Shown: one piece after another, positions 35,740 through 43,876 of the stretch
Layout of the letters: the number at the start of each line of letters is the position of its first letter
How positions within the stretch are numbered: the stretch's first letter is position 1
Source: Hydrogenophaga sp. BPS33
Lineage (GTDB): Bacteria; Pseudomonadota; Gammaproteobacteria; Burkholderiales; Burkholderiaceae_C
NCBI RefSeq assembly: GCF_009859475.1
Contig: NZ_CP044549.1
Location: 4,402,001-4,466,000 of the forward strand
Direction of reading: 5' to 3'
DNA length: 64,000 nucleotides
Program-made: the position numbers and the translations under genes
The notes under the pieces: generated by a model
What the model was told of the DNA's origin: nothing
Databases searched by the model: none
The model's input: only the letters and a program-made list of their open reading frames with translations

Positions 35740-36558
35740 TCAACTGCCCGTCGAAGCGTAACGGCGCAACCCGATGCGCCACGCACCAAAAGCGAGCGCG
35801 AGGAACACGAATCCGGCCACGGGCGACACCCCACCCACCCAGCCCGGTGCGCCCAGCGGATCGGCTTTGCCGAGGATGGCCAGCGCGGGGTAGTACGCCA
35901 CACAGGCCAGCGGCACCGCGAAGGTAAGCACCGCGCGGAACCAGCGTTCGTACAAGGCCAGCGGGTACTGCGCCGCCTGCACGCCACCGTAGGTCAACAC
36001 ATTGGCGACCTCCAGGCTCTCCACGGTCCAGAACGACAGCGTGCCCTGCAGCACCAGAATGCCGAGGAACAAGGCCACGCCGCCAGCCAGCGCGAACAAC
36101 GCGATGGCGACCGTGGACGGGGTCCACACGATGCCTGCCGCGGACGTCGCAAAAGCGAGCACCAACAGCCCCTGCGCCAGGCGGCCGAGGCGGCTGATGC
36201 GCACGTCGTGCCCCATCAGCTGCAGCGCCAGCGGGCGCGGGCGCAGCAGCAGGCGGTCGAACGCACCGGTGCGCAGAAACTCGGTGCCCAGCGTATCAAA
36301 GCCGCGCCCCAGGGCATCGGCGACGGCGAACATGCAGTTCACCAACCCGTAGAACAAGGCCACCTCGCCCAGGCGCCAGCCCTGCACGTCGCCGAAGCGG
36401 TGGAACAGCGCCCACACCGCGACCACCTCGATGCCGGTGGCCAGGAACTGGCCCAGGGTGAGCATCAGCGCCGAGGCCGGGTAGCGCGCCTGGCCACTCA
36501 ACGAGGCCACGGCGAGGCGGGTGAACATGCCCAGCGAGCCCATGCCCATGCGCTTCAT
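35740..36558 (-). CDS. ABC-2 family permease, second subunit (COG3694-like)
   Basis: The 272-residue membrane protein has six predicted helices (for example LMLTLGQFLATGIEVVAVWA, LVLAFATSAAGIVWTPSTVA, VSPVAGFVFLALAFGAW) and FDRLLLRPRPLALQLMGHDV, typical of the COG3694 partner of a bipartite ABC-2 exporter. Its start at 36558 overlaps the end of the first permease by 4 bp. Together with the next two genes it forms a COG4586/4587/3694-type exporter with unknown substrate. Confidence 0.87.
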   Translation of the reverse strand: MKRMGMGSLGMFTRLAVASLSGQARYPASALMLTLGQFLATGIEVVAVWALFHRFGDVQGWRLGEVALFYGLVNCMFAVADALGRGFDTLGTEFLRTGAFDRLLLRPRPLALQLMGHDVRISRLGRLAQGLLVLAFATSAAGIVWTPSTVAIALFALAGGVALFLGILVLQGTLSFWTVESLEVANVLTYGGVQAAQYPLALYERWFRAVLTFAVPLACVAYYPALAILGKADPLGAPGWVGGVSPVAGFVFLALAFGAWRIGLRRYASTGS

Positions 36559-37391
36559 CCGCCCTGCACTTCCAGCCGGCGCATGGTGCGGCCCATGGCC
36601 ACCCGGCCCACCAGCACGATCACGGCCATCCACGCCGCCTGCAGCGCCAACCCGCCCAGCACGGCCGCACCCGAGAACTCCCCAAAATAGATGCGCGCGG
36701 GAATGTCCATCACGCCCGCCAGGGGCTGCAGGAGCAATGCGGTCTGCCATGCGTCGGGCAGCAGCGCCAGCGGCAGCAGGTTGCCGGAGAACACGATGAC
36801 CAGGGGCGCGGCCAGCGCATTGATGCCGCGCTCGCTGAGCGCCGACACCGTGGCGATGTTGAGCAACATCACCATCGAGGTCGACAACAGCAGGGCGAGC
36901 AACACCGACAAGGTGAAGCCGATGCCCGCGGCCATGCCGGCCGGCGGTTGCCACGCCCACTCGCCCAGACCTGCCAGCGGCAAGGCCACGCCCGCGAACG
37001 CCAGCATCAGCGCCGCGCGCGGCAGCACGCGTGCCGCCGCCCAGCCCGCCGAGCGCACGAACCAGAACCCATAGGCGTCGACCGGCCGCAGGCGGTCGTA
37101 GGCCACGGCGCCCGTGCGCACGGCCTGCGCCACCTCGGGGTCGCCCAACCATGGCAGCAGCGCCAACAGGCCCTGCGCGAGCCAGGTGTAGGTGATGGCC
37201 TGTGCCAGGGACATCGGCGCATCCGCCTCCGAGGCGCCGTTGTAGAACGCCATCAGCACCATGACCTTGATGCCGCCCCACCAGCACTGTGTGACAAAGC
37301 CCGCATAGGCCGCGGTGCGGTATTGCAGCATCTGCAGGAAGCGGGAGGCAAAGGCCGCGCCATACGGGCGCAGAAGATCGCGGGGAGCCAT
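36555..37391 (-). CDS. ABC-2 family permease, first subunit (COG4587-like)
   Basis: The 278-residue inner-membrane protein starts MAPRDLLRPYGAAFASRFLQ and has about six helices. Its SLAQAITYTWLAQGLLALLP and GAVAYDRLRPVDAYGFWF stretches resemble the ABC-2 exporter family COG4587. It lies 13 bp after the ATPase gene and overlaps the second permease gene by 4 bp. Confidence 0.87.
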   Translation of the reverse strand: MAPRDLLRPYGAAFASRFLQMLQYRTAAYAGFVTQCWWGGIKVMVLMAFYNGASEADAPMSLAQAITYTWLAQGLLALLPWLGDPEVAQAVRTGAVAYDRLRPVDAYGFWFVRSAGWAAARVLPRAALMLAFAGVALPLAGLGEWAWQPPAGMAAGIGFTLSVLLALLLSTSMVMLLNIATVSALSERGINALAAPLVIVFSGNLLPLALLPDAWQTALLLQPLAGVMDIPARIYFGEFSGAAVLGGLALQAAWMAVIVLVGRVAMGRTMRRLEVQGG

Positions 37392-37404
37392 GGGAGAAGC
37401 GCTC

Positions 37405-38262
37405 TCAGGGTTCGGTCGCGCCGTGCATGGCGTAGAAGCGCGCGATCACGGCCTCGATGGTCATGCCTTCGTCTTCCGCGTCTTCGGGCAGGCCATCGTT
37501 CAAGCGCCGCGCGGCCACCACCTGGGCGCGCAGCGCCTCGACCGCGCCATCGGCCAGCACGCGGCCGTGCCCGATCACGATCACGCGCTCGGCCAAGGCT
37601 TCGATGTCGTGCATGTCGTGCGTGGTCAGCAGCACGGTGGTGCCGCGCTCGCGGTTGGCGCGGCGCACGAAGTCGCGCACGGCGAGCTTGGAGGGGGCAT
37701 CGAGCCCGATGGTGGGTTCGTCGAGAAACAGAATCTCGGGCTCGTGCAGCAGCGCCGCCGCGATCTCGGCCCGCATGCGCTGGCCCAGCGACAACTGGCG
37801 CACCGGCTGGTCGAGCAGGCGATCGAGCTGGAGCAGCGCCACCAGCTCGTCGCGCGTGCGGGCGAAGCGCACCGGCTCGATGCGGTAGATGTCGCGCAGC
37901 AGCGCGAAGCCATCGCCCACCGGCAGGTCCCACCACAGCTGGGTACGCTGGCCGAAGACCACGCCGATGCGCGCCACGTGTGCCTGCCGGTCGGTGAAGG
38001 GGTCGCGCCCGTTGACCTCGACGCGCCCGCCGTCGGGCCGCAGGATGCCCGCCAGGATCTTGATGGTGGTGGACTTGCCCGCCCCATTGGGCCCGATGAA
38101 GCCCAGCAGCTCGCCGCGCTGCAGCTCGAAGGACACGCCCGACAGCGCCTCGACCGTGCGGTAGCGCGGCCGCGCCAGGGCACGCAAAGCCCCGAGCACG
38201 CCCGGGTCGCGCTCGTGGATGCGGTAGGTCTTGCGGAGTTGGTGAACGGCGATCTGGGGCAT
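37405..38262 (-). CDS. ABC transporter ATP-binding protein (COG4586-like)
   Basis: The 285-residue ATPase has Walker A IGPNGAGKSTTIKILAGILR, a Q-loop region (VVFGQRTQLWWDLPVGD, a signature of the COG4586 group), the ABC signature LSLGQRMRAEIAAALLHEP, Walker B EILFLDEPTIGLD and the H-loop TTHDM. It powers the two permeases downstream. MPQIAVHQLRKTYR at 38262 was taken as start; further upstream in-frame sequence looks non-coding. Confidence 0.92.
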   Translation of the reverse strand: MPQIAVHQLRKTYRIHERDPGVLGALRALARPRYRTVEALSGVSFELQRGELLGFIGPNGAGKSTTIKILAGILRPDGGRVEVNGRDPFTDRQAHVARIGVVFGQRTQLWWDLPVGDGFALLRDIYRIEPVRFARTRDELVALLQLDRLLDQPVRQLSLGQRMRAEIAAALLHEPEILFLDEPTIGLDAPSKLAVRDFVRRANRERGTTVLLTTHDMHDIEALAERVIVIGHGRVLADGAVEALRAQVVAARRLNDGLPEDAEDEGMTIEAVIARFYAMHGATEP

Positions 38263-38382
38263 GGCGCGGCGGGGGGCGGATTCTACACAGGCGCTCAGCG
38301 GGTACTTCATGCGTGCCCCTCACCCCAACCCTCTCCCCAGAAGGGCGAGGGAGCAAGGCACGGCCTCCGGAGAGCAGTGCCT

Positions 38383-38490
38383 CATCCAGGGGCATCAATG
38401 GTCCGGCTCCGCCGGCCCGAGATGCCGTCCCACCTCCAAGCGCCGAAGGCGCGCAATAGAGGGGGGAAGCCGCGTCAGCGGCGCAGGGGG
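38383..38490. repeat. intergenic palindromic repeat, copy 1
   Basis: This non-coding stretch matches a second copy at 39588-39694. Shared blocks include GGCATC near its left end, CCGGCCC.AGATGCCGTCCC, AAGCGCCGAAGGCGCGC and a right end GGGGGAAGCCGCG...GCGGCGCAGGGGG. Internal inverted repeats (GCGCC-GAA-GGCGC; GCCGC-...-GCGGC) make it able to fold. I recall such elements as abundant between genes in Comamonadaceae genomes; they are short REP-like elements without coding content. Confidence 0.8.
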
Positions 38491-38502
38491 GTGTTCTCTA
38501 TT

Positions 38503-39363
38503 TCAATGCGCCGGCAGGCTCTCCACCGGAAAGTCGTAGTGCGCATCCACCACCCGCGCGGCCATGGTCGGCAGCATGCGGTCGATAAACACCTCGCCGA
38601 TCCAGCGTCGCAACGCGGGATTGCTCATCGAACCGGCGCCTTGGAGGGTCATGGCGCTGAAGGTGTTGATGCCGTCTTCCATCAGCAGGCCCATGGGCAC
38701 GGGCGGCAGGCGCTCGGCGGACGCCGCGGTGGTGGCCTGGTGCCAGGCGCTGAGGAAGCGGTCGAAGCCGCCCACAGTGCCGTTGCGCCAGACCTCGGCG
38801 ACATAGAACAACCAGGCGCCCTGGTCTTCCACCACAAAGCCCCAGGAAAATTCGTGAATGCCGTCGGGCGCCTGGGCAAAGACGCCGATCTCGCGCACGT
38901 CCTCGCGCGCCATGAACTCAAGGAACAAGGGGCCGGGGCCGGAGAGTTCGCCGCGCACGAACTGGCGCACGAGGCCGGGGTCGGAACTGAACAAAGGCAA
39001 GGGGTCGCTCCATTCGCGCTTGGCGCGGTTGATGAGGCGCGCGGTCGCGTCCGAACTTTTCTGGGCCTGGATGCAGCTGTCCATGAAGGTCTTGCGCCCC
39101 TCGGGCGTGGCGATGAGTTCGATGGTCTTGTCGAAGGCCGCGTCCTGCTTGAGGTAACCGTCCTCGCGCAGGCGCAGCACGATGTCGAGCATGGAGCTGC
39201 GGGTGATGTGTTCGAGCATGTAGGCCATGTCGCCATCGGGGTGGTCGGACATTGACTGCGCCACCCAGGCCATGGTCTCTTCGTGCGAGAGGCCCTGCGG
39301 CGCCCGAGGCATGTCGTTGAACAGGGCACGCAGCACCCTTACCGTATCCAGATCGCTGGCCAT
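38503..39363 (-). CDS. hypothetical protein
   Basis: A 286-residue soluble protein, not recognised. Visible features: MASDLDTVRVLRALFNDMPR, an acidic segment around HPDGDMAYMLEHITRSSML, FMAREDVREIGVFAQAPDGI, and an aromatic-rich middle (FSWGFVVEDQGAWLFYVAEV). There is no signal peptide or membrane helix. The gene is flanked on both sides by copies of a palindromic intergenic repeat, so it is probably a single-gene unit. Its base composition resembles the neighbours, so recent transfer is not suggested. Confidence 0.65.
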   Translation of the reverse strand: MASDLDTVRVLRALFNDMPRAPQGLSHEETMAWVAQSMSDHPDGDMAYMLEHITRSSMLDIVLRLREDGYLKQDAAFDKTIELIATPEGRKTFMDSCIQAQKSSDATARLINRAKREWSDPLPLFSSDPGLVRQFVRGELSGPGPLFLEFMAREDVREIGVFAQAPDGIHEFSWGFVVEDQGAWLFYVAEVWRNGTVGGFDRFLSAWHQATTAASAERLPPVPMGLLMEDGINTFSAMTLQGAGSMSNPALRRWIGEVFIDRMLPTMAARVVDAHYDFPVESLPAH

Positions 39364-39697
39364 TCTTACTCCGTGATGGGCTGATCGGCCGATCCGGAAA
39401 AAACAGGGCCCGGCCGACCTGTCGCGCAGGATAGGCGCTGACGACCCCGGCCCGGCCAGCGCCCAGGCGATGACCGTGATTTTTGCTAGCGATGGCGCGG
39501 TTTTGCGTGCCGTTCAGGCCGTTTTTTTGCACCCGGCCACCTGCCCCTGCCGGCCCAAGATGCGTCCCGCTCCGGCGCGCGTGCCGTCATCCAGAGGCAT
39601 CGAGGGACGGCTGCGCCGGCCCAAGATGCCGTCCCCCCTCGAAGCGCCGAAGGCGCGCTACGGATGGGGGAAGCCGCGAAGCGGCGCAGGGGGGAGT
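39364..39697. other. non-coding gap holding repeat copy 2
   Basis: No gene is supported in these 334 bp. The left part (39364-39587) holds the leader of the gene at 39363 and an imperfect extra fragment of the repeat (CGGCCCAAGATGCGTCCC at 39551-39568). The right part is repeat copy 2. Confidence 0.6.
39588..39694. repeat. intergenic palindromic repeat, copy 2
   Basis: It shares the blocks of copy 1 at 38383-38490 over about 105 bp with scattered substitutions, in the same orientation. The two copies bracket the hypothetical gene at 38503-39363. It ends 3 bp before the alpha-E gene stop, so it may serve as the 3' end of that transcript. Confidence 0.8.
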
Positions 39698-40657
39698 TCA
39701 ATGACTCGGGACCAGGAAGTCCTGGCTGATGCGGCCGCCGAGCTCGTTGATCCGATCGAGGAACTGCGTCAGGAAGGCGTGCAAGCCTGTCGCCAGGATC
39801 TCGTCGATGCGCGCGAACTGCAGATCGGCCTTGAGCTTGCCCGCACGCCGCAGCGTTTCACCGCTGTGCTCGTTGGACACCACGGCGAGGTTGTTCACCA
39901 CTTCGTTCAAGCTGGCGGCCAGGCTGCGCGGCATGTCGGCGCGCAGCATCAGCAACTCGGCCACGCGCTCGGGCGTGATCACGTCGCGGTACACCTTGCG
40001 GTAGACCTCGAAGCCGCTCACGCTGCGCAGGATCGCGCTCCAGTGGTAGAAGTCGTATTCCTGGTCCAGCTCACTGGCGGCACCGAAGAAGTCGCTGTGC
40101 ACGGCGTGGAACTTCACGTCGAGCAGACGCGCGGTGTTGTCCGCGCGCTCCAGGAAGGTGCCCATGCGGTAGAAGTGGAAAGCCTCGTCCTGCAGCATGG
40201 TGCCGATGGCCACGCCGCGCGAGAGGTGCGAGCGGAACTTGACCCACTCGAAGAACTCGCTCGGGTCGCGCTCGAAGTTCTTGCTCTTGAGCGTGCGGTT
40301 GAGCTCCAGCCAGGTCTGGTTCTGCGTTTCCCAGAACTCGGTGGTGAGCGCGCCGCGCACCGCACGGGCGTTCTCGCGCGCGGCCCGCAAGCAGGAAAAG
40401 ATGCTCGACGGGTTGTTCTCGTCGCGCACCATGAAGTCGACCACATTGCGTGGCGTGATCTCCTTGCCGTATTTCTGCGTATAGGCGTGGGTGAGCTCGC
40501 TGATGGCCAGCAGCCCCTCCCAGCCCACCTGCGCCACGGCGGCGGACTGGGGCAGCAACGAGGTCTGGTAGTTGACGTCCAGCATGCGCGCGGTGTTCTC
40601 GGCGCGCTCGGTGTAGCGGGACATCCAGAAAAGGTGATCGGCGGTGCGCGAAAGCAT
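39698..40657 (-). CDS. alpha-E domain protein (DUF403)
   Basis: The 319-residue all-helical protein starts MLSRTADHLFWMSRYTERAE, the signature opening of alpha-E (DUF403) proteins, and has the repeated TFLERADNTARLLDVKFHAV motif. It is almost always encoded next to a circularly permuted ATP-grasp enzyme, as here (1-bp gap), and the pair is thought to make or modify a peptide-like product. The usual third partner, a transglutaminase-like protease, is not adjacent. Confidence 0.92.
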   Translation of the reverse strand: MLSRTADHLFWMSRYTERAENTARMLDVNYQTSLLPQSAAVAQVGWEGLLAISELTHAYTQKYGKEITPRNVVDFMVRDENNPSSIFSCLRAARENARAVRGALTTEFWETQNQTWLELNRTLKSKNFERDPSEFFEWVKFRSHLSRGVAIGTMLQDEAFHFYRMGTFLERADNTARLLDVKFHAVHSDFFGAASELDQEYDFYHWSAILRSVSGFEVYRKVYRDVITPERVAELLMLRADMPRSLAASLNEVVNNLAVVSNEHSGETLRRAGKLKADLQFARIDEILATGLHAFLTQFLDRINELGGRISQDFLVPSH

Positions 40658-40658
40658 G

Positions 40659-42098
40659 TCAGTCCTCCAAGATCCAAGTATCTTTCGTGCCACCGCCTTG
40701 TGACGAGTTGACAACCAGCGAGCCCTCCTTCAACGCCACACGCGTCAGGCCGCCCGGCACCATCTGCACCTCCTTGCCGCTCAGCACGAAGGGGCGCAGG
40801 TCGATGTGGCGCGGTGCCACGCCGCTCTGCACATAAGTGGGGCACGTGGAGAGCGACAAGGTGGGCTGGGCGATGTAGCCCGTGGGGTTGGCGGCCACGG
40901 CCTGGCGGAATTCCTCGACCTCGGCCTTCGTCGAGGCCGGCCCGACCAGCATGCCGTAGCCGCCCGCGCCATGCACCTCTTTCACCACCAGCTCTTCCAT
41001 GTGGGCCATGATGTATTTGAGGTCTTCGGGCTCGCGGCCCATGTAGGTCGGCACGTTGTTGAGGATCGGTTTCTGCCCGAGGTAGAACTCGATCATCTTG
41101 GGCACGTAGGGATAGATCGATTTGTCGTCGGCCACGCCCGTGCCCACCGCGTTGCAGATCGCCACATTGCCGCTGCGGTACACACCCAGCAGGCCAGCGC
41201 AGCCCAGCGTGGAGGTGGGTCGAAACACCAGAGGGTCGAGGAAATCGTCGTCCACGCGGCGGTAGATCACGTCGACGCGCCGGGGGCCGCGCGTGGTGCG
41301 CATGTAGACGAAGTTGTCCTTCACGAACAGGTCCTGGCCCTCCACGAGTTCCACGCCCATCTGCTGCGCCAGGAAGGCGTGCTCGAAGTAGGCGCTGTTG
41401 TACATGCCGGGCGTGAGCACCACCACGGTGGGTTCGGCCGTGGTGGCCGGGCTGCTGGCGCGCAGGGTCTCCAACAGCAGGTCGGGATAGTGCGCCACCG
41501 GCGCGACCCGGTTCTCACCGAAGAGTTCGGGGAACAGGCGCATCATCATCTTGCGGTCTTCGAGCATGTAGCTCACGCCGCTGGGCACGCGCAGGTTGTC
41601 TTCGAGCACGTAGTACTCGCCCACACCGTCGGCGTTGGGCGCGCGCACGATGTCGATGCCGGAGATGTGCGAGTAGATCTGATGCGGTACGTCCACGCCC
41701 ATCATCTCGGGGCGGAACTGCGCGTTCTGGAAGATCTGGTCGGCCGGCACGATGCCGGCCTTGATGATGTCCTGGCCGTGGTAGACGTCGTGGATGAAGC
41801 GGTTGAGCGCGGTCACGCGCTGCACCAGCCCTTCCTCCATGCTGCGCCATTCGTGGGCCGGAATGATGCGGGGGATCAGGTCGAAGGGAATGAGCCGCTC
41901 GGTGCCCGAGCCGTCTTCGTCCTTGGCGCCGTACACCGCGAAGGTGATGCCCACGCGGCGGAAGATCATTTCGGCTTCTTCGCGCCGGGCCGCCATCACG
42001 TCTTCGGGTTGTTGTGCAAGCCACCGCGCGTAGTTGAGGTAGTGGGCCCGGACCTCGCTGGGCGAGGCGTTCATTTCGTCAAACATCGGTCTGCTCAT
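40659..42098 (-). CDS. circularly permuted type 2 ATP-grasp protein (DUF404/DUF407)
   Basis: The 479-residue protein shows the permuted ATP-grasp layout: LIPFDLIPRIIPAHEWRSME, ALNRFIHDVYHGQDIIKAGI, the GEYYVLEDNLRVPSGVSYML motif, VGTGVADDKSIYPYVPKM and VVKEVHGAGGYGMLVGPAST. These enzymes are predicted to form amide bonds using ATP. It is the upstream gene of a two-gene unit with alpha-E. Start MSRPMFDEMNASPSE at 42098. Confidence 0.93.
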   Translation of the reverse strand: MSRPMFDEMNASPSEVRAHYLNYARWLAQQPEDVMAARREEAEMIFRRVGITFAVYGAKDEDGSGTERLIPFDLIPRIIPAHEWRSMEEGLVQRVTALNRFIHDVYHGQDIIKAGIVPADQIFQNAQFRPEMMGVDVPHQIYSHISGIDIVRAPNADGVGEYYVLEDNLRVPSGVSYMLEDRKMMMRLFPELFGENRVAPVAHYPDLLLETLRASSPATTAEPTVVVLTPGMYNSAYFEHAFLAQQMGVELVEGQDLFVKDNFVYMRTTRGPRRVDVIYRRVDDDFLDPLVFRPTSTLGCAGLLGVYRSGNVAICNAVGTGVADDKSIYPYVPKMIEFYLGQKPILNNVPTYMGREPEDLKYIMAHMEELVVKEVHGAGGYGMLVGPASTKAEVEEFRQAVAANPTGYIAQPTLSLSTCPTYVQSGVAPRHIDLRPFVLSGKEVQMVPGGLTRVALKEGSLVVNSSQGGGTKDTWILED

Positions 42099-42148
42099 GG
42101 GCTTTTTCTCCTGAGCACAGCATAGCAAGGAGTAGGCCAGGGTTGTCC

Positions 42149-43450
42149 CTAGGCAGTCGTCAGGGCGACGCCACCGCGCAGGCGGGCATGGACCTCTTCT
42201 CTCACGCTCGCGGGCGCGTCCGTCAGCAGCGCTGGCCAGTCGGCCTGTGCCGCTTGAACCAGCGCCTTGCAATGCCGCAGCACCACGCCTTTGCGCAACA
42301 GGCCCGCGCTCTCGATCAGCGCTTCGAGCTGCGCCCAGGTGAAGGCGCGCTGCGTGCGGTCGATGGCGCGGTTCACGCCATAGTCCGTCGGCGGCAGGCC
42401 GGCAAAGAACGCGCTCACGCACACCGGGTCGTACAGCGGTGCCAGTTGCGGCTCGACGCCGTCGGGGTACATCAGCGCCCAGTTCTTCAGGTGCGCGTCG
42501 GTGTTGCCCATGAGGATGAAGGCGACGAGGCGGCCGAGGAACTCGCGCGTGTCGCGCGCGGGCTGGGTGGAGTAGCGGTTGAGCAGGCGCAGCATCTGGC
42601 CAAAGTCGCGTTCGATGCCTTTGCCGTACTTGTGCCTGGGTGCGTAACCCAGCACTTGCGCAAACTCTTCCATGTGCACGCGCAGGCCGTGCCGGCGGTC
42701 GAAGCGCTCCACCGCCAGGATGTGCGGGAACTCGACCGGTTCGGGCAGTTGCGCCTGTTCACGCGTGATGACCGTGGCGCGCGCGCAGTCCAGCCCGAGC
42801 GCGCCGCACAAGCGGTAGCCCGTGGCCTCGTTCTCGACCAGATCGGGATGCCGCGTGCTCGGCAGCTTGAGAATGTGGCTGCCCACCACGCCGTGCCGCT
42901 GCACCACGTAGCGCCGCCCCTCCTGCACGGCGGAGAACTTCGTCACCATGCCGGGCAGCGAGGCCGCGTCCTCCACGGGCAGCTCGACGAAGCCAGGCTC
43001 CAGCACGTCCAACCCCAGCGCCGCATGCCAGTGGCGCACCACGTGCGGGATCGCCTCATCGGCGGGCACCGGTTCGACTTCGAGCGCGCCCATCAGGTCG
43101 TGGCCAGCGGCGGCCAGCAGCTCGAATTCGTCTTCGGTGGTGCAGCCGCGTTGCGCCGCGAGCCGCTCCCGGTTGTGGCCTTCGGGCAGCAGGTTCTGGA
43201 AGAACACCGGCCATCGGCCATCGTTGCGCACCAGGCGCTCGTCGCGCGTGGCGCGCAGGATCTGCTGGGTCGACGCGTCGTCCACGCCGCGCAGACTCAT
43301 GGAGAGCGTGGGCCTGCGCGCGTCCTGGATATACGACTCGTCGAAGGACAGGCGCAGGATGTCGCCGTACTGCGAGAGATAACCCATCGCCCGCCGCTCC
43401 CCCGTGGGGATGTGCATGAACAGGCGCAGGTAGCGGATGGAGGTGCTCAA
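42149..43450 (-). CDS. hipA: HipA-family Ser/Thr kinase toxin
   Basis: The 433-residue protein has the HipA pattern: an N-terminal FF-like region with FFQNLLPEGHNRERLA, the ATP loop GSHILKLPSTRHPDLVENEA, VERFDRRHGLRVHMEEFAQV, the catalytic segment MGNTDAHLKNWALMYPDG, and LAPLYDPVC (metal-binding Asp). HipA kinases phosphorylate translation factors such as glutamyl-tRNA synthetase and induce dormancy. It overlaps hipB by 4 bp, the standard antitoxin-toxin order. Confidence 0.93.
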   Translation of the reverse strand: MSTSIRYLRLFMHIPTGERRAMGYLSQYGDILRLSFDESYIQDARRPTLSMSLRGVDDASTQQILRATRDERLVRNDGRWPVFFQNLLPEGHNRERLAAQRGCTTEDEFELLAAAGHDLMGALEVEPVPADEAIPHVVRHWHAALGLDVLEPGFVELPVEDAASLPGMVTKFSAVQEGRRYVVQRHGVVGSHILKLPSTRHPDLVENEATGYRLCGALGLDCARATVITREQAQLPEPVEFPHILAVERFDRRHGLRVHMEEFAQVLGYAPRHKYGKGIERDFGQMLRLLNRYSTQPARDTREFLGRLVAFILMGNTDAHLKNWALMYPDGVEPQLAPLYDPVCVSAFFAGLPPTDYGVNRAIDRTQRAFTWAQLEALIESAGLLRKGVVLRHCKALVQAAQADWPALLTDAPASVREEVHARLRGGVALTTA

Positions 43451-43761
43451 GGCCCGCGCCCTCGGGACGGCTTGTCCAGCAGGTCGACCACGGACTTGGG
43501 CGCCCCCGCACCCGCGGGCTGCCCCAGCACGCGTCCGCCGGAGCGGACGAAGTCCTCCACCTCGGCCCGCAGCGCGCGCGGCACCAGCATGAGTTCCATG
43601 CCCATGGCCCGGGCCAGCTCCTGCAGGGTGGACAGGCGCGGGTCCATGCCGGCCTCGATGCGCGAGACGGTCATGCGGCTCACACCGGCGCGCTGCGCAA
43701 GCCCGTCCTGCGTCAGTGACGCGGCTTTGCGGCTGCTTTCAAGCTCGTCGACAATGCTCAT
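43447..43761 (-). CDS. hipB: HipB-like HTH antitoxin
   Basis: The 104-residue protein has an Xre-type helix-turn-helix (KAASLTQDGLAQRAGVSRMT, VSRIEAGMDPRLSTLQELAR), then a C-terminal tail that would neutralise HipA. The ATG at 43761 gives MSIVDELESSRK. An AT-rich region with several inverted repeats lies just upstream and is its probable operator. Confidence 0.9.
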   Translation of the reverse strand: MSIVDELESSRKAASLTQDGLAQRAGVSRMTVSRIEAGMDPRLSTLQELARAMGMELMLVPRALRAEVEDFVRSGGRVLGQPAGAGAPKSVVDLLDKPSRGRGP

Positions 43762-43784
43762 TGAGTAGATCTTTTTCAGCCATT

Positions 43785-43876
43785 TGATAAGCAAATTTAT
43801 CACAACCGCAGAAGACCCGCATCATTTTGATCAATATAACGATCATTTTTTATATTTTGATCTATTTATTGATCAA
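43785..43876. promoter_or_regulatory. AT-rich operator region of hipBA
   Basis: Upstream of hipB lie an inverted repeat TGATAA-N6-TTATCA (43785-43802) and two identical palindromes TTGATCAA (43827-43834 and 43869-43876), with further GATCA/TGATC half sites between them. Start-proximal repeats are as expected for autoregulation by HipB. The right palindrome already lies in the last codons of comEC. The strong AT bias contrasts with the GC-rich surroundings. Confidence 0.65.
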
